This document shows, piece by piece, positions 22,643-32,200 of a stretch of DNA of 64,000 nt (positions within the stretch are counted from its first letter, which is position 1; each line of letters starts with the position of its first letter). The translations under genes and the position numbers were made by a program. The DNA lies in assembly GCA_014526335.1 (NCBI GenBank), contig JACTAT010000044.1:1749292-1813291 (forward strand), given 5' to 3'. The notes under the pieces were generated by a model, which saw only the letters and a program-made list of their open reading frames with translations, was not told where the DNA came from and ran no database searches. The DNA comes from Chrysaora quinquecirrha. Taxonomy: Eukaryota > Cnidaria > Scyphozoa > Semaeostomeae > Pelagiidae.

Positions 22643-22923
22643 AGCGGTGTGCTTCGTACATGATTAATTCCTAGCAAAGACATGTAATTTTCAAATTCTT
22701 TTCCTTGAAAAGGTGGGCCATTGTCTGTTGTTACTTTATCTGGTATTCCGTGTCTTGCAAATATGATATCTAATTTGGGTAATACCACTGTAGCTGCCGT
22801 TGAAGAAACAATTTCCACTTCTGGATACCTTGAATAACAATCAATCACATTCAATAAATACTCTCCACTAGGAAGAGGTCCTAGAAAGTCCATTTTAACT
22901 TCTTTCCAAGGTCCTGAAGGCAT
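22528..22923 (-). pseudogene. Gypsy integrase core, copy 2
   Basis: The DDE core is present: D in MDFLGPLPSGEYLL, D in TTDNGPPFQG, E in GNAEIEAFNK, with the family-typical WPQ before the last motif. It is separated from the zinc-finger part (22977-23561) by a frame change at a TTT run near 22999-23001 that is TTTT in copy 1. The frame ends at the same downstream stop as copy 1. Confidence 0.85.
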
Positions 22924-22976
22924 TTGAGATGTTTGAAGTGGTGCTGGAGGTTTCGGATTTCCAGTAGCTTTGCATG

Positions 22977-23561
22977 CTATGCAGCTATCAATTTCTTCTT
23001 TACCATCTTTTCTAAGTTAGGAAACCAGACATATTCACGCAAGAAAGCTTTTGTCTTAGCTAGTCCTTGATGGCCTTCATGAGCTATTTGAATTGCTCTT
23101 CGTTGCAATGAGGATGGAAGGATAATTCTTGTACCACGTAGTAGTATCTTATGTTGGTGGTCAATCGATATTTCATCTTGAATATTTTTGAAGGAATTTA
23201 TCAGATCACAGTTCCAACAATAGCCTGTTTGTATTGCGGCTCGTAGTCCACGTAAAACTTTGTCTTCCTCTGTAGCAGATTTTATTTCTTCAAGAGTCAA
23301 TGTTGGTAATATAGCAGCTTCTGTAATCAAGTTAATAAAGTCTTCAGCAACATTTGGTCGGAAATGCTTTGTTTGGGTTGGATGTCTCGAAAGAAAATCA
23401 GCAGGGTTTGAAATACCAGCTTTATAAACAACTGTAAAGTTGTACTGTTGCAGTCTTAACATCCATCGTTGAATTCGTGCAGGAGGGTTTGAACAGGGAT
23501 TAGCATATATCAACTCTAAAGGCTTGTGATCAGTATACAGAGTAAATGATGCTCCATACAA
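22977..23561 (-). pseudogene. Gypsy RNase H end and integrase zinc finger, copy 2
   Basis: Starts with SFTLYTDHKPLELIY (RNase H) and runs through NPADFLSRHP and HEGHQGLAKTKAFL. It then loses the frame just before the CIAC pair of the HHCC zinc finger, reading KKKLIAA and a stop. Copy 1 reads through this point, so the break is specific to copy 2 and sits in a T run. Confidence 0.85.
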
Positions 23562-23632
23562 ATATAGATGATAATGTTCAATTCCCCATACTATCGCCAG
23601 CGTCTCCTTTTCTGTCTGAGAGTATCTTTTCT

Positions 23633-25450
23633 CTACTGGTGACAGGCTCTACTAGCATAAGCAATTATATTTGGACAATCTTTTCCAGGTTCTTTCTGAG
23701 CTAGAATGGCAGAAAGTCCAACAGGGCTTGCATCCACGATAACAAGTGTTTCTTTACTTACATCAAAATAACTAACCACAGGGTCTTTCGTTAGCACATC
23801 TTTGAGTTTCTGGAAAGCATTTTCACAATCTGGTGTCCAGTTGAAGGGTGTGTTCTTTTTAGTCAGTTCTCGAAGAGGCTCAGTTATAGTTGCATAATCT
23901 GGAATAAATTGAGATGAGTAATTTGACATACCCAACAAACTTCTGACTTCACTTGCACTAGTAGGTGTTGCAGCATTGACAAATGCATCAATTTTCTTTG
24001 CATCAGGTTTCTTTCCTTCTTTGCTGAATGTAAAACCAAAGAAATCAAGACTTTCTGTCAAAAACTTGCACTTCTCAAGGTTGAGTGTTAAATTCAGGTC
24101 CGAAAGTCGTTTCAAACATGATTCTAAAGCTTCATTGTGCTCTTTCATATTACAACCATACACTATCACATCATCAGCTATGTTGCGTACACCTTTTAAA
24201 CCATTGAGGGCTGTCTGTAATGTGAATTGAAAAATTTCTGCTGCACTGTTAGTTCCATAATTTAAACGTTTGTATCTATAAAGACCAACATGTGTTGTAA
24301 ATGTAGTAATATTGCGGCTTTTTGGACTGAGCTCTAACTGGTGAAATGCCTGTGACAAATCAAATTTTGAAAATACTTTAGCTCCATTCAAGTCCAGGGC
24401 AATATCATTCACTGTTGGTATCGGGTGTCTTATTCGCTTAATTGCACAGTTTGCTGCTCTCATGTCTACACAGATGCGAATTTCATTGTTTTTCTTGGGA
24501 ACACAAACAATAGGAGATACCCAATCAGTTTTCTCATCTTCAGGTACAGGTTCAATGATATCCTGCTGTTGTAACTGTTGTAATTCTTTTTCAACTTTGT
24601 CACGCAGGTGAAAGGGAATTCTTCGCTGTTGTTGTGCAACTGGTTGAACATCAGAATCAATAACCAAGTCAATTTGCTTGTTTTTAAGTTTTCCAATTCC
24701 TTGAAAAACCTTTGGAAATTTATTTACAATTTTGGAGATATTTTCATCTCTTATGGCTTTACTTGAAGAGGTCTGTTGAACATGATTAACATGAAGAGTT
24801 ATGAGACCAAGCTCTTGAGCTGTGTTTCCACTCAATAAACAACCTCCATTGTCTTCAGTAACATAAAATTGTGCGGTTGATAATCTTTTCTTTGTTTCAA
24901 TGATTGCCTCAAATTTCCCTTGCATTTTGACAGGTTGTTTTGAATTATAAGCATAGGCTTTCACACTGGTTGGTTTCAGTTGAATAGTTTGCATTTTAGC
25001 AAATGTTGATTTATCAATAATGTTTAGTGTGGACCCAGTGTCTATCATAATAGGAAATTTGTGCTCTTGAACTGTGACATATGCTGTTGGGTGGTTTCCT
25101 TTCTGAGATTTCACAGCATAGAAATATTCTGAACCATCTGAATCACTACTCAGGTCATCTACACTGACAGGACGGATGGCTTGCCTAGCAGCTTGTCCTT
25201 TGTTTTTGCTCACTGACGTCTTTGTGAAACAAAATTTAGCAAATTGGTTTTGCTTATTGCATTTATGACAGGTAACACCTTTTGCAGGACATGGCTTTTC
25301 TCTGTGAGGAAAGTCACCCCCACAACTACGACATTTTGATTTTGCACCTTGACTTTGCCTTGTAGTTGGCTTCTTTGATTTAATTGCCTGAATCTGATTA
25401 TTTTGTTGAGATTTTTCTTTCTCTATTTCTGAAGCTTGATACTGACTCAT
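23633..25450 (-). pseudogene. Gypsy CCHC-protease-RT-RNase H polyprotein, copy 2
   Basis: This 605-residue frame appears identical in protein sequence to 14481-16298. It includes the Q-for-H second knuckle, IDTGS at 136-140, IADDVIVYG at 424-432 and the same stop after ACHQ. Identity over 605 residues between two copies indicates a very recent duplication, or one haplotype assembled twice. Confidence 0.92.
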
Positions 25451-25471
25451 TTCAGCACGACGTCCTTCAAG

Positions 25472-25748
25472 TTACAAATCCTTCAAAGTCAGCTTTGGGT
25501 CTCTTAAGGCTTGTTTTCTTAGACGACTCGAATTACCTCCTGTAACTATTTGCAGCATGATTTCAAAATCAAGCGAGTCTGCAGAAAATTCACAGGTTTG
25601 GGATAATGTGCGAAGGCGTGTATGAAACTGATCTAAGGTCTCACCTTGTTGCTGTTTTGCTTGACGAAATTTATAGACTTCGTACAATTTGTTCTTTTGA
25701 GGCTCGAAGTATTCATTTAATGTCTCCACTGCCTTTGCATAATCTTTG
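25472..25748 (-). pseudogene. Gypsy gag fragment, copy 2
   Basis: Same gag segment as copy 1, with TLSQTCEF here and TLSKTCEF there. Upstream of KDYAKAV the minus-strand frame meets two consecutive TAA codons in unrelated sequence, so gag is truncated at the same codon as in copy 1 but against different flanking DNA. Confidence 0.85.
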
Positions 25749-25762
25749 TAGACTTATTACAA

Positions 25763-25813
25763 GAGTCGTAGTTATCGCTATTGAGTCTATGCTGGACGCT
25801 CAAACTACGACTC
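25763..25813. repeat. Inverted repeat at the right edge of the duplication
   Basis: GAGTCGTAGTT (25763-25773) and AACTACGACTC (25803-25813) are perfect 11-bp arms around 29 nt. The structure begins 15 bases beyond the end of copy 2. Confidence 0.8.
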
Positions 25814-26778
25814 ATAACTTTTTAGCAGAAAAAGTGGTCAAAACCGTTGAGCCTCGTTTCCAAAAAAGTCGAATGGCGCGAAAGAGCGAACGCAATGGCG
25901 CGATTTCAATGGAAAGCTGCGAGGGCTGCGAGCCTGCAAGAAGCTGCCTATAAATTCACATTTTTAGGAGGATAAATGCGAAAATAGGATATAATTACAA
26001 AGAAGGAAGTTTACTTTGCTTACAAAAGTAATTGCATGTATATAAAAAATGTCTGCCCAAAAAATCTTTTTCAACTGAGGTCATGCGGCCCTGGGCACAC
26101 GAAACCTGGGCTTCAGTGCCCAACGGCTGGAAAATCTTATAATAATTTCATTAACTCGAAATTTAAGTAAAAGACTCCATCATTCAAAATTTGATGAATT
26201 ATAATTCAAGAAAACTACAAGGTTGAGATTTAGCATATTTAAGAAGAAAATTTAAACAGTACAGCAATCAAATGCAAAAATGTTTTATGCAATTTTTCAA
26301 TCACTAATTTTCTCTCAAGGTGAAGCCGAGGATGAAGCATTAAAACTTTTATTTTATGGAAAAACTTTGGCTGAAGTTTTGACTTCCAAAGGAGAAAACA
26401 GATAAAAGTACCGATTTTCAGGCGAATGAATCTTTTCAGGAACAAAATGATCAAGTTGGAAAGAACTAAGGAATTATCTGAAAATTATCTGGACATGTTT
26501 TGCTTTCCATGTTTTGCTTTCTAATTTATCGACGACACGAAAATGCTCGGCAGCTGAGTGAAACAGTTGAATTTAACTTTTCCGTTGAACTACTACTTTT
26601 GTTAAAGGTTTCTTCTGAAACTAACAAATTTACTGTTTCATTAAATGTCCCATCAGTACCCAAATATTTTCAAACAAAAAAACAATTTTGAATTCACAAA
26701 CCTGAAATCTCATCTCGGGAACATTAAAAATCTGTTTCCTCGGTTCTGTTTAAAGCATAAATTTCATTGACAACAACA
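25814..26778. other. Intergenic, nothing recognised
   Basis: AT-rich. Short open frames on both strands (for example 26239-26454 minus and 26500-26691 plus) have no coding character or splice context. Confidence 0.5.
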
Positions 26779-26803
26779 TACACATTATTTGAAATAATGT
26801 GTA
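26779..26803. repeat. Perfect 25-nt palindrome
   Basis: TACACATTATTT and AAATAATGTGTA are perfect 12-bp arms around a single G. The role is unknown. Confidence 0.85.
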
Positions 26804-27037
26804 CACTTAAAGCCATTTGTCGTTCTCCCTATCTGCAATATTTGAACTTTCTTCAGAAATAATGAAACCCTAATAAAACTGCTCCAAGTTTCCAAGTTTG
26901 TTTTTGTGAAAGCTGTGGCCGAAAGTCGCTTGAATCTTAGACATGAAATCGAGGAAAAGGTGGGAGAAGATGATTAGCCAATCAGCGATGGCTCCAGAAA
27001 GTTGGAGTCGCTGTCCACTTTTTCAGCTGAAAGATTA

Positions 27038-27109
27038 TGAGTCCCACTCTGAGCAAACAGCTACATGGTTGTTGTTGTTGTTCCTGCTGTTTGCGATGAG
27101 TGGGACTCA
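27038..27109. ncRNA. miRNA-precursor-like hairpin (candidate)
   Basis: The left arm 27038-27061 (TGAGTCCCACTC then GCAAACAGC-type text) pairs with the right arm 27086-27109 (GCTGTTTGC to GAGTGGGACTCA). Of 24 positions 21 pair, with one 3-nt internal mismatch and a 24-nt loop containing GTTGTTGTTGTTG. Pairing extends outward through GATTA/TAATC with a 2-nt bulge. Size and pairing fit an animal or cnidarian miRNA precursor, but expression is unknown. A small foldback repeat would look the same. The right arm ends beside a possible splice donor (CAG-GTAATC at 27111). Confidence 0.35.
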
Positions 27110-27673
27110 GGTAATCAGTCTAATGTATGGAGAACCACCTGTTTATAGTGTACCTAAAATTTCTGTTTTCAAACTTATAAATTTATTCTATGTGACAAAG
27201 TACGATTTTATAAGAAGAGCATAAAGAATTGAAAATTTACGAATTTTAGAGGACAAATTTAGAAGGGTTTGCCGCCCGCCTCCCCCATGTCAATGTTGTG
27301 TGTGTAGCTAGTGGCTTTCGAAGTCAACATTTTAACGGGGGATGGGGACTTCCAACATTTTCTTAGAATTCCAACGGATTTGGTCTAGTTTACGCTCCCT
27401 AAACTTTTGATTTGTCACTCCAACAGAGACTGGTGGCCTTTCAGCACTGAAACTGGCTGAGAAAATAGGCCTCGTTCTCATTATCCCCGTATGTCAGAAA
27501 TAGGTCTCGCTTTCATTTCACATTTATGTGAAAAAGTCGGCATGCTACCGACCAGGGACATTTAAGGCTCTTATGATTGATTATAAACAATAATACTTCT
27601 AATTTTAAATTCTGTTGTAAAATTCTATAGCGAATCTAACGATGTTCTCGGCTTATTTGTGTCTTTCTTCTAG
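27110..27673. other. Intergenic, nothing recognised
   Basis: Contains CCGCCCGCCTCCCCCATG text at about 27270 and AATAGGYCTCGYT repeated twice near 27465 and 27500. No gene signals are clear. Confidence 0.4.
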
Positions 27674-27721
27674 GACTCGCAACTTGTCTCAAGTCTGCCG
27701 AAATCTCGGACTTTGATGGGC
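27674..27721 (+). CDS. Candidate 48-nt internal exon
   Basis: A strong acceptor (TGTGTCTTTCTTCTAG) precedes 27674, and a strong donor (GGGC-GTAAGTTC) follows 27721. The 16 codons between are open from phase 0 (starting DSQLVSSLPK). A phase-0 donor CAG-GTAATC at 27111, ending an open frame from 26943, could be a partner, but that frame looks non-coding. I could not find the next exon. It may be a fortuitous splice-site pair. Confidence 0.22.
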
Positions 27722-27833
27722 GTAAGTTCTGCAAATCTAAAGTGGGTTGAAACAACAAGGTAACTTTGAGCAACAATGTGACTTGAAGCAAAACCAGGTG
27801 TTTTGCCCTGAAGCAAGAATCTTACTTCTTGTG

Positions 27834-28012
27834 ACTCCAATAAAATTTTATTCTTGCCGATTTGGCCAAAAATTCAATGAAATCGGTGCATTTAGGCCTT
27901 GGCTTTGGCCACGGTAACTCAATACTTTCCAGACCAGTCCGACAAATTTAAACAAAGGCTCACTCATGGAGTTTCATTTATTAAAGAGATTGGATTGGTT
28001 CGAAAACAAACA
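27834..28012. repeat. Dispersed repeat copy without insertion
   Basis: Shares a series of blocks with 31421-31515 plus 31895-31985: CTCCAATAA, TTTTATTCTTGCC, CATTTAGG, CTTGGCTTT, ACTCAA, ACTTTCCAGAC, then GATTGGTTC. Here ACTCAATACTTTCC is continuous. In the other copy a 379-bp element interrupts it at this point. The family is unknown. Confidence 0.75.
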
Positions 28013-28220
28013 TCAATAATTTGATGCTTATAATGTGCATCCAATTAAGCCCCATATAAGCACACGAGCTTACAATCAGGTTAGTTTTAAAAGGAGAAAG
28101 TTATCAAATTAGTATTTGGTAAGCTTGTTTTCAGTTGGGCTTATAAACAGTTGGGTTCATAATCGAGACTTAAGGGCATTTCAATGGACATCAAAATTGA
28201 AAACTAAAACAAATGTTTAC
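28013..28220. other. Intergenic or intronic, nothing recognised
   Basis: AT-rich, with no open exon bounded by splice sites on either strand. Confidence 0.4.
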
Positions 28221-28454
28221 CTTCTTCTCCAGAAGAGGATGTAATGAACGCAGGCCAATAGAATAGATCGTCCTTAATATCGTCTGATAACCTAAGGGAG
28301 AACACATCCCGATACTATTTTCGCATAAAATACGTTCAAGATCGTTGAATCGAGAATCTTTATTCAAAAAGCTTGTATAGAATATGCATCGATTATTTGG
28401 CAAAAGGTGGCTGCCGGTTATTTTCCGCAATAAATGTTTCATGAGCGAAGACAT
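28221..28454 (-). CDS. Candidate first coding exon, unknown protein
   Basis: On the minus strand an ATG at 28454 opens 78 codons (beginning MSSLMKHLLRKITG). These end exactly at a good donor, GAAGAAG-GTAAACAT (intron starting at 28220), in phase 0. The composition is protein-like, for example a DSRFNDLERILCENSIGMC stretch, with no recognised domain. I could not find a following exon to the left. Upstream, 28455-28675 contains a CpG-rich TCGCGCGCGATCG patch and may be a promoter shared with the plus-strand fragment at 28676. Confidence 0.33.
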
Positions 28455-28675
28455 AGTTGATGTTGCTACTAAGTTGCTAAGGAATACTTGGATCGAAAGT
28501 CTAACCTTTCACTTATTCTAACCCCGGCTTCTTGAAGGCGAATTTCAATTCATTGCATTTTGTCGCGCGCGATCGAATTTTTTCTGAGCATGCGTATTTC
28601 AACACATTCCTTGCTGTATTTCTAAAACATTTCAATTGGTCCACCGGAATGAGATGCATAGTGCTTTGTAGGAAA

Positions 28676-28740
28676 ATGGAAGACTTTTCGAAAGAAAAGA
28701 GAATAAGAGGAGGACATCGAGCATTTGTAACGAAGCTGTG
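28676..28740 (+). pseudogene. BEL/Pao gag N-terminus-like fragment
   Basis: The 21 codons from ATG 28676 read like the start of the BEL gag at 36470. KEKRIRGGHRAFVTKL here matches KKKRIRAGHRGHVTKL there in 13 of 16 residues. The frame meets TGA directly after this motif and no further gag, RT or knuckle sequence follows. Either this is a stump of a second BEL/Pao copy, or a host exon that shares this basic RxGHR motif. The similarity is visible, but the length is too short for certainty. Confidence 0.5.
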
Positions 28741-29082
28741 AACACAACTTCGAGTCTTTCTTTCAGAGTTTCTCTCCATCACGAAAATTGCAGGAACGTA
28801 ATTAAATGGAAAAGAACACAGAAACTAATGATTAGGGGTTCAAGTGATCTAGTGAGAGGAGAATTTAATAATCCTATTGCCTACCATTCCAACTTTTGCA
28901 TCCCAGAATCAGCATTGTAGAGGGCAACAATCAAAAGCTTCTTATCTGCTTTAGCTTGTTCGCATATCTGTTAATAAAAATTGATATCAACAAAACTTGA
29001 CAGCAATAAGAAAGGAAACTAGAAAACTTTATCATTAATTTGCCTCTGAACCATTGTTACTGACTGTTAGCAGACTATCCAC

Positions 29083-29088
29083 TTTATT
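29083..29088 (-). promoter_or_regulatory. Polyadenylation signal AATAAA of the minus-strand gene
   Basis: AATAAA read on the minus strand, about 190 nt after the stop codon at 29278. It is the first such hexamer I see downstream of the terminal exon. Confidence 0.5.
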
Positions 29089-29277
29089 GAAATACTTTTT
29101 GGCCCCTCTGTGGTGTTTTCAAGAGTTGTGCGAGTAGCTAATTGACATTATATAGAAGATTGTCTCGGTAGATCTTATGCGAAGAAACATTTTTAGGAGA
29201 TGGCTATTCATGGTATGAGCACCGGTAACAGGGCTTCAAAAGGCAACTGTTCGTAAAATCGTGTGCCTAACTTGTGA

Positions 29278-32200
29278 TTATGCTCCTTCAGGATTGATGA
29301 TTCGATAAACGCCATGGCCCACTTTCAACACGGCATATAGGTTTTTGAAAACATGAATGTTTAATGATGAACTCATTTTATCAATCCTAGCGCTGTGGCA
29401 ATGAACAAATTTCTCATTTTTCAACATTAGCGTTCCCACTTCTGCTATCCTGTTGTCAATTTCTACCAAGGAAAAGAGAAATGAAATTTGAATTAACTTT
29501 TGGCTTAAAATTTTCGATTAACCGTGCGTCATACGCCTGTACTGTATATAGAGTAAGACACCTGTATTATCTATGTATGCGCATGAAGTTTTGAAAAATT
29601 TCGATCGTTGCGGCCTTTCGCAAAAAGGTCTATTCTCAGGGAGAAGTTGAAAACAATAAGCAATACTACTACATAGTGCCCCTCATTCTTCGGACCCCTC
29701 CTTGAACCCAGGTTATCGAAATGAGTGAAAATTGTGCGCAGGTCCGGGAACGGGAATATTCCACATTCCAACCGCAAAGTCAAATATTGCACAACGTGAT
29801 TTAATCAGATTAGAAAAAGACGCGTGGACTTTCCAACGACATTTAAACAAAATGACTGCCAAGGGCTGATGTTTGACTGGATTGGCACTGGGAACGTGCA
29901 GCCCAGAATGGTATCCTTTAACATTATTGTGGTATAAAGGTTAGCGTCCCCATTTTCAAATCTGATCTCGAATCTGCACATATTTCCAGACAATTTTTGG
30001 TTATTATTTGCTTAAAATTGGTATGAAGTTGAGTTTGAGAATTTTCGAAATCCTTGTTTTAAGCGTGCCATACCTAGCCAAATCCACATAAACGCAAATA
30101 TTTTTGATGACCGGGGATACGCATGAAAAACGTAAAATTCGAAAGCCCTATTTAAAGGTAGTTGTATATGTGAGACACAGATTTTCTGGAACAGAAAGAT
30201 GTATTAAGATGAATTGCACATGAGCATGTTTTTAATGCATTTTATTCGTACCTGGATGATGGATCTCCTCCTCTACGACAATTCTTTGTACAGCTTCAAT
30301 TGGTGTTCCTGTTACTTCCTGCACATTATCTGGTCTTTGATCCAAGCTATCCACAGGAGTTGAAGCTCGTATCGTTCCTCCATGGTTTATTGCTGCTTGG
30401 ACAAGCTGCTCTGGTGTTGCAAATGAAGGGATTTCAAGTTCGCTGTTATCAATCCTGTTCGGCTCTGCCCTTGATTCGACCACGGAATCGTCCACATAAA
30501 ACATGACGTACACCTTCGACGAAGCTGTCGGGAAAGCATCAAGTATCTCTCTCCCATTGGGAAAGCCAGTAACATTTTCAAGGACTTGAACAACGTCATT
30601 CCCTCTATTCGTGGATGAGTAGAACTTTGCCCTGATGAAAAATATTTTAAAGATTACATTTCTATACCTGTTATTTTATACTATATTTGCTTTTTTTTAC
30701 TAGCTATTTAGCTACTTCCTTACTTCGACTGTTTTCACAACTGTTTGTTAAAACTTTTGAAACTTTCCTATGAAACATCCCGAAATTTTTATGCATACGA
30801 AATTTGTCTGTCTGAGCGCTTTCCTTATATGGATTTTTTAACCTTGGTTTGAACTCATTCCGTGTATACATTTCACCTACTTGGCTACTTCATCTTTCAC
30901 TTTAGGTTCAACTGCAGTTCAGGGGTCCCTATTTACTGAATTCAGGGGTCCCTATTTACTGCCCCCAAACCCCCGCTTTAACAGTGTACATGTTACAAAT
31001 CTTACCTGGATTGAAGAAAACTATTCATGAAAAAGATTTATTTAGTTCAAAAGAGTTTATTTTTCACCGATTGCCATTTTAATTTTACATTCTTTCTGCT
31101 CGCACTATTTCTAATGTTATCAAAATACAATTCGATTACAATAATACAGGTAACTAGGGAACGCTAAACTGCATTTTTACCTTCATGGTCAAAGTACAGA
31201 AGGCCGAATGGTATTAATCTCATGACTGTTGTACCTAATTTGCGTTGTTTTTCTACCTAAAACATCCTGCTTTCCATGGAGATATTTGGTTGCTGTTGTT
31301 GTTCGGAAAACGCCACATTGTATGACATATAATGAGTAAATAACTTATTTATTTATTTAAAATACTTTATATAATGTGGCCTTTGTCAAGAAGGAATACA
31401 CCTACACAGAAGAATACACATTGCGGCTCCAATAATATTTTATTCTTGCCAACCTTGCAAAAAGTTAATGAAACCGAGACATTTAGGTCTTGGCTTTTGC
31501 CTAAGCGACTCAACAGACCATTTGAGCTAAGGGCCTCGTTTTCAAAAAAATTGAAAACTAGGTCGTAGAGACATTTCAACTTCGGATTCAAATTTAGCAC
31601 CAGTTCTTAAGGTATTGATGTTATAGGTGCTGAAAGTTTGAAATTCTATAAAGGATTTGACCGTAAAAAATCGCTGGGAGGTGAAATTTTACACCCTCAA
31701 TCATTTTAAACGGTCAAATCCCTTATAAATTTTCCCAACTTACAATCGCTATAGAATTAACACCGTAGGGACTAGAAGCGTAAAAATTTGCAGTAACACT
31801 AAAAAGAAGTTGCTGAATTCGAAGCTGAAGTCGAAATTTCTCGGTGACCTAATTTTCATTTTTTTTGAAAACGAGGCCCTTAGTTGAAATGGTCCATACT
31901 TTCCAGACTAGTTTGAGAAAATCAGACAACGGCCTCACTCTGGATTTTCATGATTCAAAGAGATTTGATTGGTTCAAAAGATAAAAGCGATTGTTTTAAG
32001 GCAAATACTGCGACCTGATTTGGACGACTAATCTTGTTGGCTGTTCACAAAATGGTTTGCGAACACGACATCAATTTGAAACATAATGAATTTACATAAA
32101 TATTTCAATTTAAAAGCAGGAGATGTTCTTCTTACCTTACATTTCGATGTTCAAGAACGGTGCTTAACCCAGTTGTTCTATTGGAGAAGGTAGCTCGTAA

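Larger units (their letters stand above)
16601..25748. repeat. 9.15-kb duplicated block, copy 2
   Basis: This block repeats 7453-16598 in the same orientation, directly abutting it after a 2-3 base junction (CTTTGT-CGT-GGATTG). Its right edge ends CCTTTGCATAATCTTTGT and then switches to unrelated sequence AGACTTATTAC. The shared boundaries mean the block was duplicated as a unit, rather than the element inserting twice. Confidence 0.93.
21637..25748 (-). mobile_element. Ty3/gypsy LTR retrotransposon, 5'-truncated, copy 2
   Basis: It has the same domain order and truncation point as copy 1, with a probable 3' LTR at 21637-21953. It carries the same two pol frame breaks plus one of its own in the integrase zinc-finger region (near 22999). 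Shared breaks at identical bases mean the breaks predate the duplication, or arise from the same systematic base-calling error in both copies. Confidence 0.9.

Noticed and set aside
29805..29993. 62-codon minus-strand frame with a possible acceptor (TATGTGCAG)
   Set aside because: Its phase does not fit the upstream exon without an early stop, while the exon at 29462-29278 fits exactly. It could be an alternative terminal exon but lacks support.
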